DNA of 64,000 nt. Source: Viscum album. Lineage: Eukaryota; Streptophyta; Magnoliopsida; Santalales; Viscaceae. Below, one piece after another: positions 37,150 to 50,160 of this stretch. The DNA lies in the NCBI GenBank assembly GCA_963277665.1, contig OY728123.1, forward strand, positions 632,894,915 to 632,958,914. The letters run 5' to 3'. The position numbers and the translations under genes are program-made. Under the pieces are notes generated by a model. The model did not search any database. It worked only from the letters and a program-made list of their open reading frames with translations, and had not been told where the DNA came from. Positions within the stretch are counted from its first letter, which is position 1. Each line of letters opens with the position of its first letter.

Positions 37150-38930
37150 ATCGATGCATTATGCGTCAGTGAATGTTGTTAACACCACTATTGAAGATCC
37201 TCCAGAAGATGAGTTCAGTTCTTGGGAATTAGAAGATGATGTTCTTGTCCCTAATATGGTACATAGTGAGGCAAATGAAGAAGGTGTACGTACCCAAAAT
37301 CAAAGGCTTACGTAGAATCTAGGTATGCCTTCAAATAACCAAATCCCACCCCTCCAAAAGGCATATAATAAAGGGAAAAGAAAAAGACAGATTGTATCTA
37401 ACTTTTCAATGGGACAAGGTCAATCTAATTTTCTTGAAGTGATATTTTCACAGTAAGAATAAGAAATAAAGGAGTTGAAAAGACTCATTACAGAATTACA
37501 TCGAAGAAGCATTTCTTCAAGACATACTCCCCAGGAAGGTCCTCAATTTTCAAATCCAGTAAGAGCTCCTTAGTAATGTGGATTTTTAGTAACAACATAT
37601 GAAGATACCAAATTCCCTCCCCTTAATAAAAAATCATGGTAGGATCATATTCATCTTTATTGGCCGGTTCCCGTGGGTTATCCAAGGAAAATATCAGCAT
37701 CACCATTAGTGGTTTTATTGGTTGTTTCACCAGCACAAGCTCCAGTTTCAATACCTGCACAGGTTCCAGCTCATTCAGATATTCCTCAAATTCTTATGTA
37801 CTCAATTGAGTCATTAACGAATCTATTGGATGCTATGGAAGAACGAAGTGCAACGGTTCGGCTACAAAAGAGAGCCTACCCTAAATGGGTGGATGCAATT
37901 CCTCCCCCACCATTTTTTTTGAAAACCACATTCCATAACATTAATGGTTGAGGATATCTAGGAAAACAATTAACACATTTCGTTTCTCATTACTATCCCA
38001 TGATGGGATCTTCCCAACAATAATAAGTAGTAAAGATTAGGTGTTTTGTGCAGTCATTATGGGGACCATCTTTTGTTGGGTATTCAAGTTTACAATCTCG
38101 ATCAATTATTGGATGTGAAGATCTCTCTCAGAAATTACTTCGTCAATATAGCTCAATGCTACCAAATATGATGGTTATTTATCATAACAATTTTAAACTA
38201 AGGGATAATGAAAGAGTTTCACATTTCATTGCACAATGGAAAGAATTAACATATTCTTCAAGTCTAATACTCCCTCAAGAATTGTTGCTTCCTATATTTG
38301 TGGCAAATTTGTGGGATGTGTAATGAACATCATTAATCCCTATGAAATATAAATGAGGGTTTCAAGACCTTACTTAAATTTCTAAAAAGATAGAAGACTC
38401 TATTATAGAATCTAATGCTAAAACTCATGTAATTCTATCAGTTCCATGGAGGAGGATAGGAAATGTAGAAGCTGCTACAGTTACACTCAAGCAGACACCT
38501 GTGCCTAATTCTACATTAATACCTTCATCATACTGAAGGGATCCTCCTCATGAGCCCCAGCCACAATGATTTACTCGTCAAGATGATCAAAGAGATGAAA
38601 GGACGATATAGTTTGATGAATTAAAGAATAAATATTATTATTTTTGGAATAAAAATGTTTCTTGTTAGTTCAACTCAACTCTGGAAAAAAATTTGGTTCA
38701 GTTTATATGGCTGAAGAAGCCATATAAAGAAGGAGATAAATATATTTTAAATTATTTTTTCCTTCACCAAAAGTTGGGACATCCCATTCATGGGTGTTTT
38801 TTTTTCAAATACCTCTTGAAAAAGATGGTAGACTCTAGACAAGTGAAATTGAAATGTTCATCAGCTGAAGTAGCATGTGTTACTACTACTAATCCATAGG
38901 AAGAGCGCAAATATATTTAAGTAAAACGTT
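37150..38930 (+). pseudogene. gag: gag (capsid) of the Tat-lineage element, broken only by stops
   Basis: One reading frame carries the recognisable blocks at 37673-37951, 38048-38323 and 38693-38899, so point stops rather than frameshifts disrupt it. The blocks include a proline/alanine-rich linker (PAQAPVSIPAQVPA), FFLKTTFHNING, then the retrotransposon gag domain (GCEDLSQKLLRQY near 38117; LRDNERVSHFIAQWKELTYS near 38199). The C-terminal motif FLHQKLGHPIHGC with KYLLKKMVDS at 38763-38840 corresponds to the Tat gag C-H-GH-C motif, with the first cysteine lost. The protein would form the particle shell. Confidence 0.75.
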
Positions 38931-39949
38931 AAAATGTGTAGAAATTTGATGATTGGATGATCAGGAAAATGATCAACTTATCTCATTCCATTTTAGGAAC
39001 ATATTTGAGACAACCAATTGTGTCTTCCACTACTTCTTCCACATTAAAAACATCTTCATCCAAAAGTCATTCCTCAAAGAAGCGAAGTGATCATAAGGAC
39101 AAATAGAAGTCAGAAGAATATTTTCTCAAATTAATGATAAAGATTTACTTAACCCAGGAAGACTTCATTCCATCTATTTAGAAATTATGGGCACTTCCCT
39201 ACCATATGGAAAAACCAGAATAAACCTGTCATGAAAATATTTATCAGATAAATAATTGATCTCTATTTCTGTTAATGTAATCCATTTAATGGATCATTAT
39301 GCCAATGGTGATTTTGATTGTAATCATCCAAAATTCATTTTACCTAATTGGGGAAATAGAGGAGGAGTCCAAGGTCAAGGATATAGTGGAATACATGAGA
39401 ATTAAAGAAACCACCATTTTAACTCTACCCCTACCCAATCCATATATGATGTAGAAACTCATGGAAGAGCCCTTCAATGGGATCAAAAAGAACAAGGCAT
39501 TTCTTCCAGGAATGAGAAGATTGGTTCTAAAATAATTATTTTGGAAGGCCGATTAAAAGATACACCATCTTCTTCTTAACGAGTGAATAGACCTTGTTGG
39601 TCTAATCTACCAAATCTAGGAGTATTTCCAGCTTCTACTCCGATATTGAATACGTCTACATAAGAAGAATAAATTTCCAAAGAACCTAAAAAACCACATC
39701 TCCATTCTGGGAAACACAGACCTTTGAAATAAAAGTATGATATCATGAAACAATTGTCCCAAGTACTAGCCATGTTTTCAATTTTGGATGGTTTGAATCC
39801 GTCAAATGATCTTGGAGAGGAACTTATTGAGGCTTCGTAACATCCTCAATAATTTGAAACTAAAGTTGCTGCTGCTGAGGTTTACCGTGTAAAGAATGAT
39901 CCTGAAGAATGTCTTTGAGTCATATATTTTACAGATGAAGATTAATATG
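38931..39949 (+). other. Tat gag-protease spacer
   Basis: Fragmentary coding text is visible (for example a serine-rich run near 39020-39080), but no domain. The minus-strand frames 39576-39773 and 39802-40068 are shadows. In Tat elements this stretch is usually the variable part between gag and protease. Confidence 0.4.
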
Positions 39950-40330
39950 ATGTTGTACAAGGATATATCAGATTCTTGTATTTTTCTGGAAAGAACAATA
40001 ACATAGCTATCCGACGAGCATTCACTGATAGGGGCTCTGAAATCAACCTCATTTTTGTTCGTAGACATGGTTGATTGGGCCTGAGTGAATCTGATTTACC
40101 TCCTTCAACATTAATGTTGCAAGGATCTGATAAGAATGATCAAGAACCTCTAAGTGAGATTACACTCAGAAATCAGTTTTTAAATATTGTGTCCAATTCA
40201 TATTTAAGGGTTTCTCATTAGGGCACAACCATCAACATTTAGCTTGGATGTCCATGGCTACATCAATATGCAGTCATACCATCGTCATACCACCAATATC
40301 TTATGTAATGTTTCAATGGTAAAATAATGA
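39950..40330 (+). pseudogene. pol: aspartic protease of the Tat-lineage element
   Basis: AIRRAFTDRGSEINLIF near 40010 stands where the family has a DxGSSADILF block; the catalytic DSG/DGG has become DRG. Then comes LGCPWLHQYAVIPSSYHQ near 40245-40300, close to the Tat signature LGRPWLH..AVPSTYHQ. Stops occur between. It would have cut the gag-pol polyprotein. Confidence 0.75.
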
Positions 40331-41200
40331 AATTTAATGGTGACAAGGATTAGTTCAAATTGTGTGAATCCAAATACATTGAGGTAGAGTTTTATCACAC
40401 AAAAGGAACAAAGTCCATGACAAAGGAAATAACCAAAGTTAATTCTCCAAATGGATTTAAAAATATCCCAAGAAACCCATTCATACATTTGAGTAAACAT
40501 TATGTGCTACCCATCCTTAAAATTGAAAGGGTAAAACCAAATTCAAGCACTAGTCCAATAACTTCCATAATGAGAATTTTGGAAACTGAACCAAATAGCA
40601 TGGGAGAAACTATTGATCCACCAAGTAGTGTTGGAATCTTAAATAGATATGTCTTCATTTCATCCACCGAACTATATCAAGCCTCTACTTAGTCAATAAA
40701 TTTAGAGGAAATTTTTGAAATTCTAGAGAATGTCAAAGATGTTGATTCTCAATCCATTATCTCTACTTTATTACCCCAGAAAGACCCTTTATCATTAGTA
40801 GGGTCAGATTTTGTGGCCTCTTCTTCATGATGTTCAAATACTGACTCCTCCTCTAACTATGGGAGTTTTCCTTTTTCATCTACTATGCATGTGGAAATTG
40901 AAGAGGTATTTCCTATGGAAGAAAAAGAATATATCAATGATGATCCTCCGACATTAGGGGAAGGTGTATCTAACACTGTCGATGAGCTCAGAGAAATAAA
41001 TCTGGGTACAAAAGAAGATCCATGCCCCACTCTAATTAGTGAATCCATGACCTCTAAAGGGAAAGAGGTGTATACATAATTTATAAAGTAACATCTAGAT
41101 ATATTTTTATTGAATTATACAAAATTTTCTGGTCTTAATTTTGATGTATCCACCCATCATTTGGGTATGGCATAAGAACATCATGGATTCAAGTAGCCAT
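40331..41200 (+). other. Tat protease-RT linker
   Basis: Two open stretches, 40360-40692 (110 codons) and 40885-41079, are in the same frame and are acidic and serine/proline rich. That is like the disordered linker between protease and RT in Tat polyproteins. No catalytic motif is seen. The minus-strand frames 40285-40500 and 40857-41048 are shadows. Confidence 0.5.
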
Positions 41201-42140
41201 TAAGAAGAAAACACCCAACTCAAGCCTCTAAAATTGAAGCTGAAGTTGATAATCATATAAAACAAAATTTTATGAGGATGTTCAGTATCCCAAAAGGCTG
41301 GCCAACATTGACCTAGCGAAAAAGAAGAATGGAAAAATTAGACTTGTCATTGATTTCATAGATCATAACTGAAATTTTCCAAAACAATATTTTCTAGATC
41401 TGATTATAGTTCTTTTAAATGATTCAACGAAAGTCTATGAATATATTTCCATCATGGATAGCTACTCTGGGTATAATCAAATCTGTATGGACCTAGAGGA
41501 TGAAGAATCTACAACCTTCAGAGCCCCTCAAGGTGTTTTTTTCTATAGGGTAATTCCCTTTGTCTTAAAGAATGTAGGTGCAACATATCAACATGCCATG
41601 CATCATATGTTCAAACAATTATAAGTGAAGTTTTTGGATTTTATTTTCATGATTTGGCGGTCAAATCTAGACAATTTTCCAATAACATGGATGATTTAGA
41701 GACTATATTCCATAATCATTGGCAACATAGTTTGATGTTTAACCCCTCAAAATGTTCTTTCGGGGTAACCACAGGATAGTTAGTTGGCTTTGTTGTATGC
41801 CATCATGGCATTGAAGTTGATTCTAAGAAAAAAAATCAATCCTTGGTATGTCACCTGCATGTAATTAGAATTCATTAAGAGGACCCCAAGAAACGTGGCC
41901 TATATTCGGCACTTTATTTCCAATTTTTCCGGAAATTTTTTACCGTTCACCAGATTAATGTAGAATGGAGTCTCTAATTAGTGGATTGAGGAATACTAAA
42001 ACCATTTGATACTATCAATAACTATCTCTTTATTCCACCAATATCATTGAAGCCTACTGAAGAAAGACCACTTACTCTATATGTGACATCTTTAGAGTGA
42101 TCATTAGTTTCCTTCCCTGCCCCAAAGAATTATGATGGGA
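41201..42140 (+). pseudogene. pol: reverse transcriptase of the Tat-lineage element
   Basis: The readable order is EDVQYPKRLANIDLAKKKNG (41275-41335), IRLVIDFIDHN, YISIMDSYSGYNQICMD near 41440-41495, then FRAPQGVFFYRVIPFVLKNV and GATYQHAMHHMF (41518-41610), which is the Tat/Athila MPFGLKNAGATYQRAM motif. The active site, normally YVDDLVVKS, appears as FHDLAVKS near 41647, so one catalytic aspartate is lost. Connection blocks (FNPSKCSFGVTTG near 41738) follow. Frameshifts and stops are present. Confidence 0.85.
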
Positions 42141-42470
42141 ATGAAAGTATTCTTTACTATCTCAGTTGAACATTGAATGATATAAACACTCGATAGTCAT
42201 GTATTGAAAATTGATTCCTAGAATTAATATTTGCAGTTCAGAAATTGAGGAATTACCTGTAACATCACGAGGTCCAATAAATATCACACAATAAACTGCT
42301 AAAATTTATCCCTAGTCGTCCAATCCTTACAGGGTGTCTGGCACGGTGGGAGGATATTTTGAAACAGTTTGATATCAGGTTTTTCCTCAAAAGAAGTAAA
42401 AGGCCAAGCTCTGGCTTACTTCCTTGCTAAGCATCCATTTGCAGAAGATACATCATTAAATACCGAGCTT
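42141..42470 (+). pseudogene. pol: first RNase H of the Tat-lineage element
   Basis: YYLS-TLNDINTR-SCIEN near 42158-42210 matches the Tat block YLSRTL...ETRYS.IEK. Then FAVQKLRNYL, SRPILTGCLARWEDIL near 42315 and a final block near 42400 follow. The repeated loss of tryptophan, arginine and glutamine codons to stops is visible here. Confidence 0.75.
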
Positions 42471-42559
42471 CCTGATGAAGAGGTCTACTCTATTTAGGAT
42501 AATTCCAAAACATGGGAAATGTACTTCTATAGTGCCTCGAGAATCCCAATAGAGAAGAT

Positions 42560-42950
42560 AATAGAAATCCCAAAACTCAAAAATTTTGGGTTACGAATTG
42601 TCCTTATTTCCCCAGAAATGGTAGTTTTTCTTTATTCCTTACTATTGTAAGAAGGAGGTACCAACTATAAGAGAGAATATCAGGCTCTTATCGGAGGTTC
42701 GGAATTGGCCCATTTAGGTTCAAATGAATAACTTAATGGTAAAAGGTGATTCAGAATTGGTCATCAAGAAAATAAATGGGGTATATTCTATTAGAAAAGA
42801 AGATTTAATCCCTCTGTGTGATTATGTCAGAGAGTTAATTGCAGAATTTCCCAGAGAGCCGAAATTGTCTTATATCCCATAATCACAAAATACCCAAGAA
42901 GATGAACTGGATAATTTGTCTATAGCCTTGGAAGATCCAAATCGAGATGA
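42560..42950 (+). pseudogene. pol: second (archaeal-type) RNase H of the Tat-lineage element
   Basis: Blocks read GLRIVLISPEMVVF near 42580, YKREYQALIGGSELAHLG near 42670 (family: NNEAEYEALI.GL..A), LMVKGDSELVIKKINGVYSIRK near 42735-42800 (family: V.GDS.LVV.QLNG.Y..R), LCDYVRELIAEFP, and finally DELDNLSIALEDP near 42902. A second RNase H between the first one and integrase is a published hallmark of Tat elements. The GDS aspartate is kept. Confidence 0.8.
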
Positions 42951-42991
42951 GACAATCATTATCATAGCCCATCGCTATTTAGTCAAGCCAT

Positions 42992-44110
42992 TTGTTCAAA
43001 CCAGAATGGAAGAAATTAATGAAATTAGTCCTATTTATGAACTATATGGTCATACCATGGGATGAAGAACATCCATTATGGAACATCTTCAAAATGGGTT
43101 ACTTCCTCCGAATAGGGTTGAAAATGAATAGATCCAGTGATGAGAAACCAATTTTACTCTTTATGATAATCCATACCACCAAAATATCCTCTACAAGTGT
43201 GGCTTTGATGGAATCATTTTCAGATGTATTGATGGATAGGAGACTGCAACTGTCGTGAGAGATGTACATTTAGGTGTTTGTGGTGCTCACTTGTCTGGGC
43301 ATAGACACTCTGACTAGATCCAAAGGCCTGGATACTTTTGGACTTAAATGATGTTGGATTGTACATATTTCACTAAAAAATGTTATCCCTACCATGTTCA
43401 TTCCAACATCACTCATCAACTCCTGAAGTTTCTACATATATATAAATACTCATAGCCATTTTTAAGATGGGGAAAAGATGTAATAGGACCTTATCCTCTA
43501 GCCATGGCTAAGTAATTCAATTATATCCTTACTACTACTAACTTCTTCTCAAAATTGGATTAGGAAATATCTCTCAAATAAATCAGAGTCAAAATCATTT
43601 TTAGTTTTTTCAAAAATAATATCATCCCTTTATTTGGTGCCCTCATACTATTTTGATGGAAAATGGAACCAATTACTGTTCTACAGAGGTAAACAAGCTT
43701 TAACAGGAACATAATATTAAATCTAACCATTCATCTCTCTATCATGTGGTGGCCAACGGATAGATAGAGGCCTTCAACAAGACCCTATCAAATATACATT
43801 AGAAAATGGTGGATAAAGATAAGAAATCATGGCCTGATATGATTTTGAATGCTTTATGGGCTTATAAGACCACTACCTGTACTGCCACCCAAGAAGTTCC
43901 TTATTCATTTGTATATTGAACTGAATAATTTTTTCCAATTGAAATGCAATTTCCTTTACTGATATTTGAAATCTTTGATCTAATTTCTTTAGATGAGAGG
44001 TCTCTGAAATAGTTCATTGAACTGCAATGATTAGATGAGAAAATATTACAAACATTGCATCATTTAGAAGTCTATCAGAATAGAGTAGCGCAATATTTTA
44101 ACAATAAAGT
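42992..44110 (+). pseudogene. pol: integrase of the Tat-lineage element
   Basis: YKCGFDGIIFRCID near 43192 leads into the zinc-binding VVRDVHLGVCGAHLSGH at 43252-43300, with GYFWT and CTYFTKKC near 43328-43385 completing HHCC. The core starts WGKDVIGPYPLAMAK near 43472, which retains the first aspartate. EAFNKTLSN near 43770 keeps the glutamate, followed by SWPDMILNALWAYKTTTCTAT. The middle aspartate block is eroded. Several stops are present. Confidence 0.85.
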
Positions 44111-44138
44111 TCATCTCCATTCATTTATTTAATGATAA

Positions 44139-44325
44139 TTGGTGTTGGTCCTTAGGACTCCAATGATACCAGGGAAGAAAACTCCAAAGATTCAGCCAAA
44201 GTGGGAAGGACCAAATTCCATACATAAGTTCTATTATAATGGAGCTTATGCCTTAATCTCAATGGATGGAGAGCTTATTACAACTCCAACCAATGTGAGA
44301 TTCTTAAAGAAATACTTTTTGTAGT
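44139..44325 (+). pseudogene. pol: integrase C-terminal domain (Tat)
   Basis: A 61-codon open stretch reads KIQPKWEGPNSIHKFYYNGA, then YALISMDGELITTPTNVRFL and KKYFL before a stop at 44322. The W-GPY...NGAY.L...G....WN...LKKYY pattern is the usual end of Tat polyproteins. The minus-strand frame 44246-44479 is a shadow. Confidence 0.8.
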
Positions 44326-47300
44326 TATACACATCATCCTCACTACTAGACAAACAATTGAACAGTACAACGTCGTCACTGAAAGACATGGAAATGCACA
44401 GTAAAATGTCCCCACTACAAGACATAAAACAATATAATACCATTTCCCAGCTACAAGATATCAAAAAACACATCCCCATGTCCTAGTTGCAGGAAATTAA
44501 ACTACATAACAATCATAAACATCCATGTTTCATAAAGTTAAAATGTGTAGCATCATTTTTCCTTGTTTCATGACTTTAAACTGCATGTCTAACATTTTCT
44601 CTATTTAATGTTAGAAGCATCCATAAAAAAACATAATCGACATCATTGCAACTCTTTAGTAGCACCTGAGTTCTTCTATTTCCTATGTATGATTCGGACT
44701 TGAAAGGAGATATTATTTAAGGAACTACGTATGGATTGATTCTCATTTTCAATGAGATATGCATAGACACATAAATCTCCATTTTTAGGCCCAGCTAGAA
44801 TTACAAAATATTCTTATTTTATTTTCTCCTCTTATATTGAATCAGATATATACAGAGTATTTCCTTAAGATATATGATTAGGTCCTTATACCATTTTATG
44901 CCTTTATATTAATCATTATATCAAAACATGTAAAATCCCCCATTATTCATGAAAAACTCAATTGGCGTGAAGAATTATTTTTTAAAGGACTACCTACAAA
45001 TTGATTCTCATATATTTGAGATACGTAGATATTCCTACATCTCCAAACTTGGGCCTAGCTGTGACCAAATAATCCCCATATTTCCTGTATAAGAATATAA
45101 CCAGTATAGGGAATTTTTTATGAACTATGTATGAGTTGATTCTTCCCTTAGTAAGACCCATTAGTGACTTTTGAAATTTATCCCTTAATCTAGTTACAAT
45201 GTGTCTTTTTTTCACATCATCCGATCTCTATCCTTACCGCTTGATGTTAAACTCCAGGGGAATCTAAAACTGCTATTATTCATTTGTGTCACCTTTGCAT
45301 TGTAGAAGAAACCTTTACTGCTCCTTATTTCTAACACCGAGCATAGTTCATGTGGGTTTATGAATTGGGTAAAGGATTATTTTTATAAATAAGTTGTTTC
45401 AAAATTTTAAGGTGTTATTAATGTCCTCAATTCACGACATAAAATAGAATTGTATAATGTCCTCATTTCTTAACTTAAAACTGCACATCTCAGCATTAAT
45501 TCAAAGGAAGAAAAGAATGTATCCATTATATAAATGAGTTAGATTTTTGTAAAGGAAGTCAAATTCATGGCCAATATTGATTCAAATATTTATCATGTTC
45601 ATATAGAAAAACCCCCTTCCTTATTTCACACTTTTAATCTTGTATATTTCCAAATCATCGTAATATTACATATGATTTTTTGTTATAGTGTTTCTAATAT
45701 TTATGAACTATTTTTCATGATTGTGTAGTATATTCCCTTATGTGGCCTTGCATAAGTTGCCTACATAATAGGCTTGTTCGCCAAAAGATGCCACTATTTG
45801 TCTATATAGCATATTCCTTAGTTGGCCCTACATAACACAGCTCCCATAACAGGTTTTTCAAATAATTTTAACTTCATTATTGGTTATAGTATCTTTGTTT
45901 CCTTCAATCATTGATGAAAATATGCAAGTGTATGTATTTTAAAATAGTCATTCAGGTAAAATTGTCCCATTATTTTTTCCCTTGATCTGAAAGTCTCAAG
46001 ACCATTATTTACACATTTCCCTTACCATGTTTTCAATGAAATATGAAATAACCTTGGAATAAAATTTTTCCATATCATATACAATTTCAATTTCTAGTCC
46101 TAGTTGTATGACCTTAGACTATAGACATAAAAATTTCTATGTTTGTGTCAGACCATCGTAAAAGTACTATTCCTCCGATTCACTAGAAATCTTAGTTAAA
46201 AATAACCTTTCTATATTCAGGTACCATTCTATATAAACCAAACTCTGTGTTTCAGAAAATCCGAATCCCCATAAACTTTCTTCTTCTTTTAGTAGTAAAA
46301 TGAATGATTTTTGAGATCTCATTTTCCTGATTATGCAGCAAGTTCCCTTATGTGCCCTTGCATAAGTTACATACATAATAGGTTTATCAGTAAAAATATT
46401 CAACTATTTGTCTATACAACATATTCCCTAGTAGGCCATGTATAATAAATCCCCCCATAATGGGTTTTTCAAGTAATGGTAACTTCATTCTGGGAAATGA
46501 CTTCCTATAATGTTTTGAGGCCATTCCCAATATCATTCATCGATTTGAGAAATACACAAATCACAAATCACAATTTTTTTCCATAACTGAATATGATAGT
46601 ATGTTTCTAAACAAATAATCATGAAACAGGGAGAGTTTCCAACCTTTGATCAAAGCTAATGTCCTTAAATTAAATCCACACAATGTCATTATAGTATGAC
46701 TTAAAACAGCACAGTACTAATGTCCTCCCTGCATGAATGAAAACCGCACAGTACCAATGTCCTCACTGCATGACTTAAAACTGCACAATATGATATCAAC
46801 AATTCCTCTTTATGTTACAATTTAAAACCATTATTCATACACCAAATTGTTATAGAAAAGGTTTTCCTATTCAGGACATATGTCGACATAAAATAACATA
46901 TTCATTCTTTAAATTCTATTTCTTGGAAAAACCACCCATTGTGTTCTGGAGTCACCCAAATCGTATTTTCCCCTCTCTATCAATAGTAAATATTTTAAAT
47001 ACTTAAGAATCCTTTTTGCTGACTATGCAACATGTGCCCTTAGGTGGCCTTCCATAAGTTACCTACATAATGGTCATGTCAGTCAAAAGATGCTATTATT
47101 TGGCTATGTAGCATATACCCTTGTTGGCCCAAAATAATACAACCCCCATACCAGGATTGCCAAAATAATGGTAACTTATTTTTTGGAAGAATCCCCTCTT
47201 ATGTTAATACAAGTTTTAAAATTGGTGACCATAAAAAATCATTGCTCAAGATTCCCCTAGGAAATATTTAAAAAATATTAAATAAAATTTTATCCACAAA

Positions 47301-47722
47301 GTCTTGTTTGGGATATAATTTCCAAATTTCTGGTTAAAGCTATAAAACTATAAATACATTCCCTGTATAGTCCAATATTGATGACTCGAAAATGTCAAAA
47401 ACAAAAGACATGGTACTCACTGAATTGTGAACCTGAAAAGGTATCTCTGAACAACATTCATGTCCCACCTCACTAAACATACATTTATTGTATGATTTTG
47501 GTAATATTGAGAAATAAAAATTCATATGATATAATGATTGTGGGGTTTCTTGAATAACATTAGAAATAATAAAACTACGCGCTCTAGGAACCATGGAATA
47601 TGAAAAAATTAGAGCATTCTTCCAAACATGATGACGATCAAAATCTCACCAAATGATATTCGAATGCATCAAAGTGCCCTAATTTTACCTTATAAGGAGA
47701 TTCTTTTCATTCTGAATAAATC
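44326..47722 (+). repeat. hypervariable 3' UTR of the Tat element with several tandem repeat families
   Basis: No coding sequence is seen for 3.4 kb. Three diverged copies of a 600-700 base unit share the block '(c)cttatgtggccttgcataag' plus 'cccccataa-gggttttt': 45725-45880, 46333-46490 and 47030-47185. A pair of about 265-base spaced blocks lies at 44710-44850 and 44970-45110. A short unit of 37 bases is present in three exact-period copies at 46683, 46720 and 46757. Scattered relatives of it are near 44380-44480 and 45430-45490. Plant Tat elements are known for such 3' UTR arrays. Confidence 0.8.
46683..46793 (+). repeat. three 37-bp tandem units
   Basis: The units start ATGTCATT, ATGTCCTC and ATGTCCTC at 46683, 46720 and 46757 and share GACTTAAAAC.GCACAGTAC. 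The exact 37-base period shows tandem duplication within the Tat 3' UTR. Confidence 0.85.
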
Positions 47723-47728
47723 AAATTC

Positions 47729-47742
47729 TAAGGGAGGGATTT
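47729..47742 (+). other. polypurine tract of the Tat element
   Basis: TAAGGGAGGGATTT lies directly before the LTR start TGTAGTCACC at 47743. Confidence 0.8.
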
Positions 47743-49896
47743 TGTAGTCACCATGAAATGTGTTACATGTGCTCCTCCGCAATTGAAGATGTATTTCCAT
47801 GTTTCGCAACTCAAAATGTCCTTAACTAAGATCAAAATTATAATGGCGCGACTCCGCATTTTTTATGGGGGTTAGTGACAGAAGAAAAGGCACAAACCCA
47901 ATGGGTCAGGACCATAGCCCGACAATGACCCAAATCGGGCATGTGAGGGTGCATCCCCTATGATATGGATGAATTATTTTGGATATGACCCCAATGAGAT
48001 GACCAAGGTACCTGTATGAAAATACATGTACACCATAATGCTGGAGTGGAATGAAGTTATAGTTTTTGATGAGTCCCTAAAGCGATTCCCTAGTCTAGCC
48101 AAATAATTCTCGACAGGCATGTCACTTGCGCACCCAAACTCATTCCCCCAAGGTCACTTATTTTCCAATTAATATACCCTTGGGGCCCTCATTTGTATGG
48201 ATAAAGTTTTGTGAATCCCAATTGCTGCTCTGGTTCCCCTAGTAATTGTCCCCTATCATCCGAAAAATTCAAGGTAGTTCTTAATAACCTTTAGCAGAGG
48301 ATTGAAGAGAGGATCATTGGGCTTAAGTCCTTTTAGTGTTCGAAAAAAATAACTCTTGCGCATCTAAAGCGCCCGACCTCCAAAAATCAGAAACACTTGT
48401 GTGCCGGCCAATCCTCCCACAAAAACATGAGCACCCCACTTTTGGGATCACATGTGAATACAATTGAAGTGTCGAACATGGTCTCTCCCACGTATTAACA
48501 TATATGTTGTTCATCGCTTAATTGAACATCAGCTCACCCAATTGTACTTGAATTCCCTAACATTCACACCATTATCTACTTGGGCACCCCTCTCTAATTC
48601 ACTTAATATTTTCAATCTCTTCATTATACAATCCATCAATCCTTCCTTAAAGCCATTCATGGAAATGATTATTCTTCATTTCCTCCCTTGTCTGAAAGGG
48701 ATTATGTTGAGACCTCCACCAAAAACTCCTAACTTATCAATCCTTTTGGAAAGGAACATCAACATGTCTCATATTTGAGTTTGTATTTCTATAGTCAGAG
48801 GCTTCACCCATTTGTTTCATAAGGGAGTTAAGATACATGGAATGTATGTGGGTTTTTATGTCCATAGTCACATGGACTTTCTCATACAAACAGTGTAGGG
48901 ATGTTCACGGTATGGAGGAGGGTTGGTTCTTGGCTTCTCCATTCTTGAAGAGATGACCAAGAAACTCAGGTCTCTGGTAGGGTAGTTCATGTTCACACAT
49001 GATTTTCTCCCTTTTGAAAAATGGAGATGTCTCCCTCCCCTACCAAGATCAATTTTTTGGCATCCATCCTAGTGTAATCCCCTATAATTACTTGTAGGAG
49101 GTAGCATCACTGCTTCTCCTCTCTTCTTAGGTGCTAATGACCATAGGAGAGATGGGCACAAGGTCTTTTGTTACCCTCTCTCCCTCCCATTGGGCCTTTT
49201 TACCATGGCCAACCATCCTAGTATAAGCCTCTAACATTCGTCTCTTCTTTATTCCATTGGACCCTTGTACAATGTGAGGAGAAAAGAGGTATGGCTTTTC
49301 TTCTCACCCTCATGTCGGGTCTCCTTACCCTCATCCACCAGCAGAGGAGGAAAATTTTGGAAGTGCAAGGGTCATTGTTGAATATTTCACATCTTCTTGT
49401 TTCTCACACTGACCATGACTCAAGTGGTCTTAGATATTCGTGATGAATACAAAATGTACACGAAAACTCACTAGAATGAACTATGTGAACTCTGATTCCT
49501 ATTCAAACAAAGATACGTAAGAATCCCTTTCATGGCCCGAGATCACTGGATATCCTCTTCAAGAATCCAAACCTAATTCCTCTAATCTATGAATCCTCCT
49601 CAAGAATAAGCCACAAATTAACCCACCCCCCCAGAGAATCATTTTCAAAAGTAATCCCAAAATGATTTCTCTGAAAGGACCATACTATCTTATGAGACAT
49701 ATCGAACAATGTAGTCTTGGATTCTCATCCACATGGGATATGTAGGAAGCCTCTATGAGGTTCCATCCCAACACTCCAAACCAACCCTGTTCTCCTTGGG
49801 CCTTATTCCCAAAAGGGACTAATCTTACATGGAAACCCATATCCTTTTTAATTTCATTAGGTTGATTTTACATAACTCCCACACCAAACATTGACT
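47743..49896 (+). mobile_element. 3' LTR of the Tat element, truncated by copia
   Basis: It is aligned in order with 30861-33085. The last shared text is CACCAAACAWTGACTAA (33070-33086 and 49881-49897). There the copia LTR begins, so about 90 bases of the LTR end appear to be missing. The open frame 48464-48778 is the counterpart of 31689-31883, and both are LTR sequence. Confidence 0.75.
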
Positions 49897-50160
49897 AATC
49901 CAAGTATAGGATTCCTCTAGTGGTAATCCACATGTTCTCTACGTATCTCTGGACGTCGCTAAAGGGATCTCTGGGAGCAAGTGCCGAAGAACCTTCGCTT
50001 GTGATGTTCTCCTTCGACCGCCGTGATCCGGTGGAGGATCTCGCACTCATAACTTGAGGGCATTCTTGGAGGAAAGGGAATTCTATATTGGATTGAGAGT
50101 ATTTCCAAATCCATTGTCCACAACAATGGATCTTGTGTAAAAAGTGTTGGGGTTGTGAGG

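Larger units (their letters stand above)
30861..49896 (+). mobile_element. Tat-lineage Ty3/gypsy retrotransposon, inactive, 3' end cut by copia
   Basis: LTRs of about 2.2-2.3 kb (30861-33177 and 47743-49896) flank gag, PR, RT, RNase H, a second RNase H, IN and a long repeat-rich 3' UTR. The second RNase H and the GATYQ-type RT motif are hallmarks of the Tat clade. At 19 kb it is in the range of the large members of that clade. Many in-frame stops make it inactive. It is inserted in unit X copy B. The 3' target duplication is missing because of the copia junction. Confidence 0.85.
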
